From contig NZ_JAQZAN010000005.1 of NCBI RefSeq assembly GCF_028737255.1, forward strand, positions 1-64,000: 64,000 nucleotides of DNA. Reading direction: 5' to 3'. Shown piece by piece: positions 40,322 to 48,312 of this stretch (positions are counted from its first letter, which is position 1; every line of letters starts with the position of its first letter). The notes beneath the pieces are model-generated. The model worked only from the letters and a program-made list of their open reading frames with translations, made no database searches and was not told where the DNA came from. Position numbers and translations under genes: made by a program. This DNA is from Actinomycetospora straminea. GTDB taxonomy: Bacteria; Actinomycetota; Actinomycetes; Mycobacteriales; Pseudonocardiaceae.

Positions 40322-40327
40322 TAGCGT
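40322..40327 (+). promoter_or_regulatory. -10 element TAGCGT (leaderless Rieske gene)
   Basis: It ends 7 nt before GTG 40335, fitting a leaderless start and supporting that start codon. Confidence 0.45.
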
Positions 40328-40334
40328 GCGGCGC

Positions 40335-41342
40335 GTGCTGAGGGCGCGACGGCGCGAACCGGTCCACCCGCTGCGGCGGCTGTCCGGGCAGGAGTGGGCG
40401 GCGATGGAGCCCACCTGGCGCGAGGCCAAGGTCGGGGTCATCGACGCCGCACTGGCGCGCGCCCAGGCCCGCCCGTCGGGCAACTGGTACGTCGTCGGGG
40501 CGAGCCGCGACATCCGCACCGGGACGCCCTTCGGGACGACCGTCGCGGGTGTCGAGCTGGTGCTGTGGCGCTCGCCCGACGGGTCCCTGCACGCCGGGCC
40601 CGGCGCGTGCCCGCACCTCGGGGCGGACATGGCGACGGCGGTGCAGTCGGGCTGCGAGCTGATCTGCCGCTGGCACGGCCTCGCCCTCGGTCCGTCGGGG
40701 CGCGCCGGCTGGCGCACCCTGCCCGCCCACGACGACGGCGCGCTGGCGTGGGTGCGCCTCGACGCCGTGGGCCGCGAGGAGCCGACCGACGCGCCGATCC
40801 TGCCCGCGCGCCCGCCCGTGGCACAGAGCCTCGTGGCCGTGGCGTCGATGGTCGGCACGTGCGAGCCCGCCGACGTCATCGCCAATCGCCTCGACCCGTG
40901 GCACGGCGCGTGGTTCCACCCGCACTCGTTCGCCGACCTGCGGGTGGAGCGGGCCCCCGGTCGCGACGCCTCCGAGGCCGACGACCACTTCGACCTGCGC
41001 GTCGCCTTCCGGCTGACGAGGAACTGGGGCGTGCCGGTGCGGGCGCGGTTCACGTGCCCGGAGCCGCGCACGATCGTCATGCACATCACCGACGGCGAGG
41101 GCGCCGGCAGCGTCGTCGAGACCCACGCGACCCCGCTGGCGCCCCACCCCGACGGCCGCCCCCGCACCGCCGTCGTCGAGGCGACGATCGCCCACTCCCC
41201 GCGCCCGGGGTTCGCGAAGGCCCGGCGCGCCCAGGGCCTCGTGCGCCCGGCGATGGAGTGGGCGGCCAAGCGCCTGTGGACCGACGACATCGAGTACGCC
41301 GAGCGCACCTACGCCGTCCGCGCCGCCCGCCGCCGCGGCTGA
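40335..41342 (+). CDS. Rieske 2Fe-2S / DUF5914 protein
   Basis: 335 residues. The Rieske cluster site is GPGACPHLGADMA followed by GCELICRWHGLALG (CxH...CxxH). The C-terminal about 190 residues form a DUF5914-type domain: IANRLDPWHGAWFHPHSFAD and FRLTRNWGVPVRARFTCPEP. In other actinobacteria such proteins are found in or near carotenoid genes, sometimes with a methyltransferase, and the convergent neighbour is one. No phytoene synthase or desaturase is in the window. Likely a monooxygenase or hydroxylase acting on a lipid. Confidence 0.88.
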   Translation: MLRARRREPVHPLRRLSGQEWAAMEPTWREAKVGVIDAALARAQARPSGNWYVVGASRDIRTGTPFGTTVAGVELVLWRSPDGSLHAGPGACPHLGADMATAVQSGCELICRWHGLALGPSGRAGWRTLPAHDDGALAWVRLDAVGREEPTDAPILPARPPVAQSLVAVASMVGTCEPADVIANRLDPWHGAWFHPHSFADLRVERAPGRDASEADDHFDLRVAFRLTRNWGVPVRARFTCPEPRTIVMHITDGEGAGSVVETHATPLAPHPDGRPRTAVVEATIAHSPRPGFAKARRAQGLVRPAMEWAAKRLWTDDIEYAERTYAVRAARRRG

Positions 41343-41360
41343 GGCTCGCGGGGTGTCGGA

Positions 41361-41482
41361 GCGAACGGGTATCTCGCTGCTTCTACGCGCGGGAAGTCCC
41401 CGTTGATCACTCGGCGAGCCGCTGCCCCGCACGCGCGAACGGGGAGTTCCCGCGCCTAGAGGCAGCGAACAGCGCGTTCGCT
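41361..41482. repeat. Large imperfect inverted repeat B at a convergent gene end
   Basis: Left arm 41361-41405 (starting AGCGAACGGG) pairs with right arm 41438-41482 at 37 of 45 positions; the best part is GCGCGGGAA[G/C]TCCCCGTT. The loop is about 32 bases. It fills the gap between the Rieske and methyltransferase stops and may act as a two-way terminator. It is unrelated in sequence to elements A1 and A2. Confidence 0.75.
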
Positions 41483-41495
41483 GCGACGACCTCGC

Positions 41496-42344
41496 TCAGC
41501 GGCGTCCGAGCACCGTGTGCACGATCCCGCGCTGCCAGCCGTCGACGGGGCGGGTGTGCACCTCGCGCAGTCCCGCGTCGCGCAGCCGCTGCTCGAGGCG
41601 CGCGAGGCCGTCGAAGGCGAGGACGCTCCGCCACAGGTAGCGGTAGAGCGAGGCGTCGCCGGTGACCCGCCGGCCCAGCGGGATGATCACGGCCCAGCAG
41701 ACGGCGGTCCACACGGCGCGGGCGTAGCCGGAGTCGGCGACGGAGTACTCGTGCACCGCGATCGGCGCGCCGGGCGCCAGGTGGTCGACGAGCACGGCCA
41801 CCCCGGTGTCACAGTCGGGCAGGTTGCGCACGAGGTACGCGGCGAGCAGGCCGTCGAACGGGCCCTCGCCGGCCAACGCGGTGTGCATGTCCTCGGCCCG
41901 TGCGTGGACGAAGCGCACGGTGTCCGGCCAGTCCTTCTCCCGCGCCTTCGCGAGCATCTCCGCCGACGCGTCGACCGCGACGATCCGGGCCCCGGGGTAG
42001 GTCTCCAGCAGCGCGGCCGTCGAGAGCCCGGTGCCGCAGCCGACGTCGAGCAGCACGGCGCCGGCGCCGCGGTCGGGCAGGTCGAGGCGACGGGCCGAGA
42101 GGCGCAGGTGCTCGTGGTAGCCGGGGTTGGCGCCGACGAGGCGGTCGTACGAGCTCGCGTCCTGGTCGAACTGCGACGACACCCCGGCCGCCGCGGCCGC
42201 GCGGTCGAACCGCTGCCCGCCGCGCAGGGACCGCAGCGCCGGCGGGACGAGCGCGGCGGTCGCCGCCGTGAGGGCGAGGGCCGCGGCGGTCCGTCGGCGC
42301 CGCTGCGGCCGGGGAGTGCTCGAGGACTGGATCACGCGGTGCAT
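41496..42344 (-). CDS. Class I SAM-dependent methyltransferase, membrane-anchored
   Basis: 282 residues. An Arg-rich start and helix TAAALALTAATAALVPPALR suggest an N-terminal membrane anchor. The methyltransferase fold shows GAVLLDVGCGTGLSTAALLE (motif I), GARIVAVDASAEMLAKAREK (acidic loop) and FDGLLAAYLVRNLPDCDTG. The substrate loop SSYDRLVGANPGYHEHL is like UbiE/menaquinone-type or lipid methyltransferases. It is paired head-on with the Rieske-DUF5914 gene, which hints at a shared lipid or pigment pathway. Confidence 0.87.
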   Translation of the reverse strand: MHRVIQSSSTPRPQRRRRTAAALALTAATAALVPPALRSLRGGQRFDRAAAAAGVSSQFDQDASSYDRLVGANPGYHEHLRLSARRLDLPDRGAGAVLLDVGCGTGLSTAALLETYPGARIVAVDASAEMLAKAREKDWPDTVRFVHARAEDMHTALAGEGPFDGLLAAYLVRNLPDCDTGVAVLVDHLAPGAPIAVHEYSVADSGYARAVWTAVCWAVIIPLGRRVTGDASLYRYLWRSVLAFDGLARLEQRLRDAGLREVHTRPVDGWQRGIVHTVLGRR

Positions 42345-42701
42345 CCTGCACGGTGCCCCGGACCGGCGCGCGACGGTGCGAGGTGGGGGATTTCCTGGCG
42401 GTGAACGCCGGCGTGGACGCCACGCCGGCACCACCCCGTGCGCCGACCGGCCCCGGCAGACGGCGTGTCGCCGAGGCGAGGATGTGGCGATCCTGGCCCT
42501 GTCGGCGTGCTGAATCGAATCGCCAGCAAGATGCCGCATCGCTCGTACCGACCCACGAACCTGAGAACCCCGAGCCGCAGACGGCGCAGGCGTTGGCCCG
42601 ATCGGGGGAACGGTGGGCGGGTGGGCGCGCGGTGGGCGCCCGTCGTCGCGCCGCACCACCCCGGGCTCTCAGACGCGCCGGGGCCGCTGATCCACACTGC
42701 C
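42345..42701. other. Divergent intergenic region, about 360 bp
   Basis: Lies between the methyltransferase and the ferric-reductase-like gene. I find no gene, repeat or strong hairpin in it. The sequence around 42500-42560 (GAATCGAATCGCC) is less GC-rich than the rest and may include the leftward promoter. Confidence 0.5.
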
Positions 42702-42707
42702 TACCGT
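42702..42707 (+). promoter_or_regulatory. -10 element TACCGT (leaderless flavoreductase gene)
   Basis: It ends 8 nt before GTG 42716, as at other leaderless starts in this window. Confidence 0.45.
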
Positions 42708-42715
42708 TCCGCGCC

Positions 42716-44101
42716 GTGCCGTTGAAGCTGACCCGCGCCCTCTGGACGGCGGCGCTCGCCGCCCTCGTGGTGGTCCCCGTCGCCCTCATGGCCTCCCGCG
42801 CCGGCGGGACCTCGGTGCTCGGGATGCTCTCGGTCGGGCTCGGCCTGCTCGCCCTGAGCCTGCTGATCGTGGTCGTCGTCGTGCCGAGCCGCGTGCGCTC
42901 GCTGACGCGGGCGTTCGGGGTCGAGAAGGTGATCGGCCTGCACCGCTGGCTCGGGACGCTGGCGATCCTCCTGGTCGGCCTGCACCTCACCGTCGCCGTC
43001 GCCAACCACCCGATCCTGCTCAACCCGTTCCGGGCGACCGAGGCCGCGAAGGCCGGGTGGACGTCGGTCGGCGCGCTGCTGCTGGTCGGGCTGGTCGCGG
43101 CCCGGGGTCGGCGGCCCGGCGCGCGCTACGAGATCTGGGCGCGCCTGCACGTCCTGCTCGCCGGCGCGGCGCTCGTGCTCGCCGGCCTGCACGTGTTCTG
43201 GCTGGGCAACCTCGTCACCGACCCGGTGATGCGCGTCGTGCTGTCCGCGCTGGTCCTGGTGCTGCTCGGGGTGCTCGCGCACCGCTGGGTGTGGCGCCCG
43301 CTGTTTTCCCGCCAGGGCGCCTACGTCGTCTACGGGGTGCGCCGTGAGAGCCCGACGGTGTCGACGCTCGTGCTCGCGCCCGTGCACCTGCGCCGGGGCG
43401 GCCTGCGGTTCTCGCCGGGCCAGTTCGTCTGGCTGCGCCTGCGCCGCGCGGTGGTCGGCACCGAGGAGCACCCCTTCACCATCGCCTCGAGCGCCCGCGT
43501 CACCGGCCGCCTCGAGCTCACCGTCCGCGACCAGGGCGACTTCTCGGGCCTGCTCTCGACGCTGCGCACCGGCAGCAAGGTCTGGCTCGACGGCCCGCAC
43601 GGCTCGTTCACCGACGCGGCCGCGCCCGGGTCGGCGGGCCTGGTGCTGCTGGCCGGCGGCGTCGGGATCACGCCGATGATGAGCATGCTGCGCACCCTCG
43701 CCGACCGCGGCGACACCCGCTCCCACCGCCTCGTCCTCGCCGAGCGGGGCACCGAGCCCCTGTTCGCCGACGAGCTCACCGCCCTGTCCCGGCGCCTCGA
43801 CCTGCAGGTCACGCGCACGGACGGCCGCCGGATCGACGCCGAGCTCCTCGACGGGATCCTGCCCGACGACCTCGCCGCCCGCCGCGACCTCGACTTCTTC
43901 GTCTGCGGCTCGCCGTCGGTCACGGCCGGCTCGCTGGCCGCCCTCGACCAGCTCGGCGTCCCGCCGGCGCGCATCCACACCGAGCAGTTCGGCTGGTCGG
44001 GGGCCATCCCGGTCGCCGACGGCGCGGCGGGGCGCACGAGCACCGAGGTGCCCGCCCCGCGCTCGGGGGGCAAGCACGGGCGCCGCTCGGCCCGCACCTG
44101 A
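42716..44101 (+). CDS. Ferric-reductase-like transmembrane flavoreductase
   Basis: 461 residues. The N-terminal about 200 form six helices of a ferric-reductase-type haem domain with His pairs (LHRWLGTLAILLVGLHLTVA and RLHVLLAGAALVLAGLHVFW). Then a ferredoxin-NADP reductase module: SPGQFVWLRLRR, EEHPFTIASSARVTGRLELT (FAD), VLLAGGVGITPMMSMLRTLA (NADPH) and DLDFFVCGSPSVTAGSLAAL. It probably moves electrons from NADPH across the membrane to iron or another acceptor. The ferritin gene directly downstream fits an iron role. GTG start. Confidence 0.92.
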   Translation: MPLKLTRALWTAALAALVVVPVALMASRAGGTSVLGMLSVGLGLLALSLLIVVVVVPSRVRSLTRAFGVEKVIGLHRWLGTLAILLVGLHLTVAVANHPILLNPFRATEAAKAGWTSVGALLLVGLVAARGRRPGARYEIWARLHVLLAGAALVLAGLHVFWLGNLVTDPVMRVVLSALVLVLLGVLAHRWVWRPLFSRQGAYVVYGVRRESPTVSTLVLAPVHLRRGGLRFSPGQFVWLRLRRAVVGTEEHPFTIASSARVTGRLELTVRDQGDFSGLLSTLRTGSKVWLDGPHGSFTDAAAPGSAGLVLLAGGVGITPMMSMLRTLADRGDTRSHRLVLAERGTEPLFADELTALSRRLDLQVTRTDGRRIDAELLDGILPDDLAARRDLDFFVCGSPSVTAGSLAALDQLGVPPARIHTEQFGWSGAIPVADGAAGRTSTEVPAPRSGGKHGRRSART

Positions 44102-44118
44102 GGACCGGGCGGACCACC

Positions 44119-44124
44119 TAGACT
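44119..44124 (+). promoter_or_regulatory. -10 element TAGACT (leaderless ferritin gene)
   Basis: It ends 7 nt before ATG 44132, giving the ferritin gene its own start site even though it follows the reductase by 30 bp. No iron box was seen here. Confidence 0.5.
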
Positions 44125-44131
44125 CGGGCGC

Positions 44132-44686
44132 ATGTCCGCCGCGACGTTCCACGAGCTGCTCCGGGCGCAGATCCGCAACGAGTTCACGGCATCGCAGCAG
44201 TACACCGCGGTCGCCGTGTACTGCGACGACCAGGACCTCCCCCAGCTGGCCGCGCACTTCTACGCGCAGGCGCTGGAGGAGCGGAACCACGCCATGGGCA
44301 TCGTGCAGTTCCTGCTCGACAACGACCTGCCCGTGTCCATCCCGGGCGTCGACGACGTGCGCGCCGAGTTCGACTCGGTCGAGCAGGTCGTCGAGCTGGT
44401 GCTCGACCAGGAGCGCACGGTCACCGACCAGATCGCGACGCTGGCCCGCACCGCCCGCGACGAGGGCGACTACCTCGGCGAGCAGTTCATGCAGTGGTAC
44501 CTCAAGGAGCAGGTCGAGGAGGTCGCCTCGATGACCACGCTCCTGCGCATCGTGCGCCGCGCCGGCGACAACCTCTTCCACGTCGAGGACTTCGTCGCCC
44601 GCGAGATGTCACCCGACCTCGGCACCGACCCCACCGCCCCGCCCCCCGCCGGCGGCGTCGCCGTCCTCGGCGGCGGCGGGCACTGA
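44132..44686 (+). CDS. Ferritin (BfrB-type)
   Basis: 184 residues. The di-iron ferroxidase ligands are visible in the four-helix bundle: RNEFTASQQYTAVAVYCDDQ (first Glu), HFYAQALEERNHAMGIVQFL (Glu-Glu-x-x-His) and QFMQWYLKEQVEEVASMTTL (Glu and Gln/Glu). The C-terminus is a Pro/Gly tail ending in VLGGGGH. It stores iron as a 24-mer in the cytosol. The last 78 bp overlap the opposite-strand DUF4328 gene, an unusually long antisense overlap for two real genes. Confidence 0.94.
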   Translation: MSAATFHELLRAQIRNEFTASQQYTAVAVYCDDQDLPQLAAHFYAQALEERNHAMGIVQFLLDNDLPVSIPGVDDVRAEFDSVEQVVELVLDQERTVTDQIATLARTARDEGDYLGEQFMQWYLKEQVEEVASMTTLLRIVRRAGDNLFHVEDFVAREMSPDLGTDPTAPPPAGGVAVLGGGGH

Positions 44687-45643
44687 CCCGGGGGACCGCG
44701 CCGGCCCCACGCCCAGCACCGCCTCCCGCCCCGCGGACCGCAGCTCCGGGGCGAGCAGCTCGGTGAGGTGGGTGACGACGCGGACGGTCGCGAGCGCCGC
44801 GACGGCCGCCGCGACGTCGGCGATGGCGTGCAGGAGCACGGAGTCCGCCAGCGCCTGCGTGCTCGCCCCCAGCCCGCGCAGCACGGCCGCGACGCCGAGC
44901 ACCACGCTCGCGTCCCACGCCACCCACCAGCGCCGCACCGGCGCCGACGGGCGCGGGCGCTCGTCGCGCGGCAGGCCGGAGGCGGCGTGCTCGAGCTCGG
45001 TGAGCGCCGACCCGGGCACGGTCAGGTTGGGGCCCGGCAGCACGCTGCCGACGACGACCGCCCGGAACCGCCGCGCGGGCCGCGTGCCCGACAGCGTCGC
45101 GCCGATCCCGCGGGCCTGGTGCAGCCACCACAGGAACAGCACGCCGGTCGCCAGGGCCGCGGCCGGAGCGAGCACGCCGAACAGGGCGACGAGCGCGTCG
45201 GAGGCCGTCACCGGCCCGGACGGCAGCGCCGAGCTGCGGCTCGCGACGAGCAGCCCGTAGCGCACGGCCTCGGCGAGCGCCCCGAGCCCGGCGAGCACGG
45301 CGGTCACCGTCGCCACCCGCGCGAGCAGACCGCCCGTGCGGCGCAGGACCGCGTCGGGCGCGCGCGGCGCCGGGATCGGCAGGGGGCCCTCGGCGCCGGG
45401 CTCCGGCGCGGGCATCCAGCTGCGCAGGCTCCAGCGCGGGGTCGCGGGGTAGCGCGGGGGCCCGGTGTAGGGCCGTCGCGGCGTGCGCGGCTCGCGGGGG
45501 CGCAGCGCGTCCGGGGGCAGCGCCACCCAGCGCACGCCCGCGAGGACCCGCCCGCAGTGCACGCAGTAGCGGGTGGCGCCCGCGCGCGGCGCACCCGGCG
45601 CGTCCGGGGGCGGCTGGGGCCGCCCGCACCGCGGACAGGTCAC
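44609..45643 (-). CDS. DUF4328 membrane protein with zinc ribbon
   Basis: 344 residues. The N-terminus has a zinc ribbon CPRCGRPQ...CVHCGRV. Then a Pro-rich linker, and from about 100 on four to five helices of the DUF4328 type: ATVTAVLAGLGALAEAVRYG, ALVALFGVLAPAAALATGVL, FLWWLHQARGIGATLSG and SVVLGVAAVLRGLGASTQAL. It is a membrane protein of unknown function common in actinobacteria. GTG 45643. The Gly/Ala-rich C-terminal 26 codons overlap the ferritin gene; a shorter protein would arise from a single new stop. Confidence 0.86.
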   Translation of the reverse strand: MTCPRCGRPQPPPDAPGAPRAGATRYCVHCGRVLAGVRWVALPPDALRPREPRTPRRPYTGPPRYPATPRWSLRSWMPAPEPGAEGPLPIPAPRAPDAVLRRTGGLLARVATVTAVLAGLGALAEAVRYGLLVASRSSALPSGPVTASDALVALFGVLAPAAALATGVLFLWWLHQARGIGATLSGTRPARRFRAVVVGSVLPGPNLTVPGSALTELEHAASGLPRDERPRPSAPVRRWWVAWDASVVLGVAAVLRGLGASTQALADSVLLHAIADVAAAVAALATVRVVTHLTELLAPELRSAGREAVLGVGPARSPGSVPAAAEDGDAAGGGRGGGVGAEVG

Positions 45644-45653
45644 GGCCCGGCCC

Positions 45654-45992
45654 TCAGATCACCGCGGCCGGCCCGGGGCCCTCGGCGGTCATCGGCCGCC
45701 CCTCGGCCTCCCAGGCCAGCATGCCGCCGCTGACGTTGACCGCCTCGTGCCCGCGCTGGACGAGGAACGCGGTGACCTGCGCCGACCGGCCGCCGACCTT
45801 GCACACCACGGCCAGCGGGCCCTCGGGGATCTCGTCGAGCCGCCCGGTGATCTGCGACATCGGCAGGTGCACCGCGTCGGGCGCGTGCCCGGCCGCCCAC
45901 TCGTCGTCCTCGCGCACGTCGAGCAGGGTGGCGCCGGGCGGGATCTGGCCGGGTCCGACCGACGGGGGTCCGGGGTGGCTCACGGCGCCCAT
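45654..45992 (-). CDS. Single-domain rhodanese
   Basis: 112 residues. PPGATLLDVREDDEWAAGHA is the rhodanese entry motif. The active-site loop is LAVVCKVGGRSAQVTAFLVQ with the catalytic Cys in CKVGGRS, then VSGGMLAWEAEG. It probably moves sulfane sulfur. ATG 45992 chosen; GTG 45983 (VSHPGPP) is possible. It lies 10 bp before the DUF4328 gene on the same strand, so it may be co-transcribed. Confidence 0.92.
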   Translation of the reverse strand: MGAVSHPGPPSVGPGQIPPGATLLDVREDDEWAAGHAPDAVHLPMSQITGRLDEIPEGPLAVVCKVGGRSAQVTAFLVQRGHEAVNVSGGMLAWEAEGRPMTAEGPGPAAVI

Positions 45993-46047
45993 CCCATCAC
46001 AGTCCCGGCGAGGCGGCCGTGAGCGGACACCGGTCCCCGGACGCGAC

Positions 46048-46083
46048 GGAGCCCGCCTGCCCCCGGGGGGGCAGACGGGCTCC
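46048..46083 (-). terminator. Terminator hairpin after the acetate symporter gene
   Basis: GGAGCCCG (46048-46055) pairs with CGGGCTCC (46076-46083); after one mismatch C-TGCCCCC pairs with GGGGGCAG, with a 2-base loop. A 17-bp stem just 19 bp downstream of the stop at 46102. There is no T-run, as is common in actinobacteria. Confidence 0.75.
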
Positions 46084-46101
46084 ACGCGCACGTCGGAGCG
46101 G

Positions 46102-47706
46102 CTAGTGGTCGACCGCTTCGCGGGACGCGCCCGCGCCGGTCATCGACCGGACCTCCATCTCGGCGAACTTGGCCTCGTTGATCGGCTCGCGGGAGCCGAC
46201 CATCGTGCCGATCACGCCGAGCAGGAAGGACAGCGGGATCGAGACGATGCCCGGATTCTGGAGCGGGAAGAACGCGAAGTCGACGGTCTCACCGAAGATC
46301 GCGGTCGGCCCGCCGGACACCACCGGCGAGAAGATGATCAGCAGGATGCAGATCGCCAGGCCGCCGTAGATGCTGAACAGGGCGCCCGTGGTGTTGAACT
46401 TCTTCCAGAACAGCGAGTAGAGCAGCGTCGGGAGATTCGCCGACGCGGCGACCGCGAAGGCCAGGGCCACGAGGAAGGCGATGTTCTGGCCGTTGGCCAG
46501 GATGCCGCCGACGATGGCCACGATGCCGACGACGAGCGCCGTGCGCCGGGCGACCTTGACCTCCATGCCCGGCGCGGGGTTCCCGTCCTTGATGACGTTC
46601 GCGTAGATGTCGTGCGCGAACGAGGCCGCCGCGGTGATCGTCAGACCGGCCACGACCGCGAGGATCGTGGCGAAGGCGACCGCGGCGATGATGCCGAGCA
46701 GCAGCGTCCCGCCCACCTGGAACGCCAGCAGCGGGGCGGCGTCGTTCACGTTCGTCGAGGTCAGCGTGCCCCGGGGCAGCAGCGCCGCGGCGCCGTAGCC
46801 GATGACCAGCGTGAACAGGTAGAAGATGCCGATGATCCAGATCGCCCACTGGACCGAGCGGCGGGCCTCCTTGGCCGTCGGCACCGTGTAGAAGCGCATG
46901 AGGATGTGCGGCAGGCCCGCGGTGCCCAGGACCAGAGCGAGCGCCAGCGACAGGAAGTCGATCTGCGTGGTCAGCGACTTGCCGTACTGGTTGCCGGCGT
47001 CGAGCAGCGGCTTGCCGGTGTTCTCCACCGCGGCACCCAGCAGCCCGGACAGGTTGAAGCCGTAGAGCCCGAGCACCCAGACCGTGATCACCGCGGCGCC
47101 CGTGACCAGCAGGCCGGCCTTGATGATCTGCACCCAGGTGGTGCCGCGCATGCCGCCGTAGAGCACGTAGATGACCATGAGGATGCCGACCACCGCGATG
47201 ACCAGCGACTGGCCGTCGAACGGCGTGCCCGGGGTGTTCTTCACGCCGAGCAGCAGCGAGATCAGGCCGCCGGCGCCGGCCATCTGGGCCAGCAGGTAGA
47301 AGAACGACACCAGGAGCGTCGACACCGCCGCGGCGGCGCGGATGGGCCGCTGGCGCATCCGGAAGCTCAGGACGTCGCCCATGGTGAAGCGGCCGACGTT
47401 GCGCAGGAGCTCGGCGACGAGCAGCAGCGCGGTGAGCCAGGCGACGAGGAAGCCGATCGAGTACAGGAAGCCGTCGTAGCCGTTGACGGCGATGGCGCCG
47501 GCGATGCCGAGGAACGACGCCGCGGAGAGGTAGTCGCCGGAGATCGCGATGCCGTTCTGCGGCCCGGTGAACGAGCTGCCGGCGGCGTAGTAGTCCGACG
47601 CGGTGTTCGAGGCACGGCTGACCCGGTAGACGATCAGCAGCGTCACGACGACGAAGAGCGCGAAGATCCCGATGTTGAGCGCGGGGCTCCCGACTTGGGT
47701 GCTCAC
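46102..47706 (-). CDS. Cation/acetate symporter, SLC5/ActP family
   Basis: 534 residues, about 13 helices. Family blocks: ASDYYAAGSSFTGPQNGIAI, SGDYLSAASFLGIAGAIAVN, GRFTMGDVLSFRMRQRPIRA, LGTAGLPHILMRFYTVPTAK and VVAGLTITAAASFAHDIYAN. This is the ActP/MctC-type sodium or proton symporter for acetate or other monocarboxylates. It is coupled to the DUF485 gene (GTGA overlap), the standard yjcH-actP arrangement. A strong hairpin follows. Confidence 0.94.
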   Translation of the reverse strand: MSTQVGSPALNIGIFALFVVVTLLIVYRVSRASNTASDYYAAGSSFTGPQNGIAISGDYLSAASFLGIAGAIAVNGYDGFLYSIGFLVAWLTALLLVAELLRNVGRFTMGDVLSFRMRQRPIRAAAAVSTLLVSFFYLLAQMAGAGGLISLLLGVKNTPGTPFDGQSLVIAVVGILMVIYVLYGGMRGTTWVQIIKAGLLVTGAAVITVWVLGLYGFNLSGLLGAAVENTGKPLLDAGNQYGKSLTTQIDFLSLALALVLGTAGLPHILMRFYTVPTAKEARRSVQWAIWIIGIFYLFTLVIGYGAAALLPRGTLTSTNVNDAAPLLAFQVGGTLLLGIIAAVAFATILAVVAGLTITAAASFAHDIYANVIKDGNPAPGMEVKVARRTALVVGIVAIVGGILANGQNIAFLVALAFAVAASANLPTLLYSLFWKKFNTTGALFSIYGGLAICILLIIFSPVVSGGPTAIFGETVDFAFFPLQNPGIVSIPLSFLLGVIGTMVGSREPINEAKFAEMEVRSMTGAGASREAVDH

Positions 47707-48074
47707 AGCTTCTCCTCCACGCGCAGGCGCAGCGCCTCGGCGTCGTCGTCGAGGTTCCGGTTGGCGAAGCGCACGTAGAGCGTCGCGATGAGGAACGTGG
47801 ACACGAACTGCAGCAGGCCCAGCAGCAGTCCGACGGTGAAGTTCGTGCTCCCGAGGCGGGTGTCGACCACGCCGTGCGCGAAGTCGGACAGCAGCACGTA
47901 CACGAGGAACCAGCCCAGGAAGACCGCGCTCATCGTGAAGATGAAGCCGCGCCACCGCCGGCGGAGCGACACGAACTCCGACGAGCGCTGCACCTCCTGG
48001 TACGCGGACGGGGTTGCTGACGTGGCGGCCGAGGACGCGCTCGACCCACCTGGGTTGTCGTCGGTGGCACTCAC
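47703..48074 (-). CDS. DUF485 membrane protein (YjcH-like)
   Basis: 123 residues, two helices: FIFTMSAVFLGWFLVYVLLS and FTVGLLLGLLQFVSTFLIAT, then LYVRFANRNLDDDAEALR, the family pattern. The N-terminal 35 residues are Ser/Ala-rich. Small partner of ActP-type symporters. GTG 48074 follows GGAGA. Transcription should begin in 48075-48312. Confidence 0.93.
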   Translation of the reverse strand: MSATDDNPGGSSASSAATSATPSAYQEVQRSSEFVSLRRRWRGFIFTMSAVFLGWFLVYVLLSDFAHGVVDTRLGSTNFTVGLLLGLLQFVSTFLIATLYVRFANRNLDDDAEALRLRVEEKL

Positions 48075-48143
48075 GAGGTCTCCACGTGGTCGTCCAGCGT
48101 CGTCACGGTCGTCACGATCGCGCCGAACCATAGACCGCCGTGC

Positions 48144-48247
48144 GTCACACTTCTTAGCCCATTCGTGTGACTACACACAGCGACCTCACTCGGCCGGCCC
48201 GGAAGTGCACCCATCCCGATCCTCCCGTTCGTCCGAATCGTTTCGGA
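48144..48247. promoter_or_regulatory. Operator-like dyads upstream of the DUF485-symporter operon
   Basis: Three dyads occur within about 100 bp: GTCACAC-N14-GTGTGAC (48144-48171), GTGTG-N4-CACAC (48165-48178) and the perfect TCCGAA-TCGT-TTCGGA (48232-48247). The GTGTG/CACAC set recalls CRP/GlxR-type sites but does not match TGTGA-N6-TCACA. They sit 70-175 bp before GTG 48074. Candidate binding sites for a carbon-source regulator. Confidence 0.45.
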
Positions 48248-48312
48248 AGTCACGGCGCGTGGCCTGCACTCACACAGCGTGGCGGGCAGGTTACGGGATC
48301 TCGAGGTGTGGA

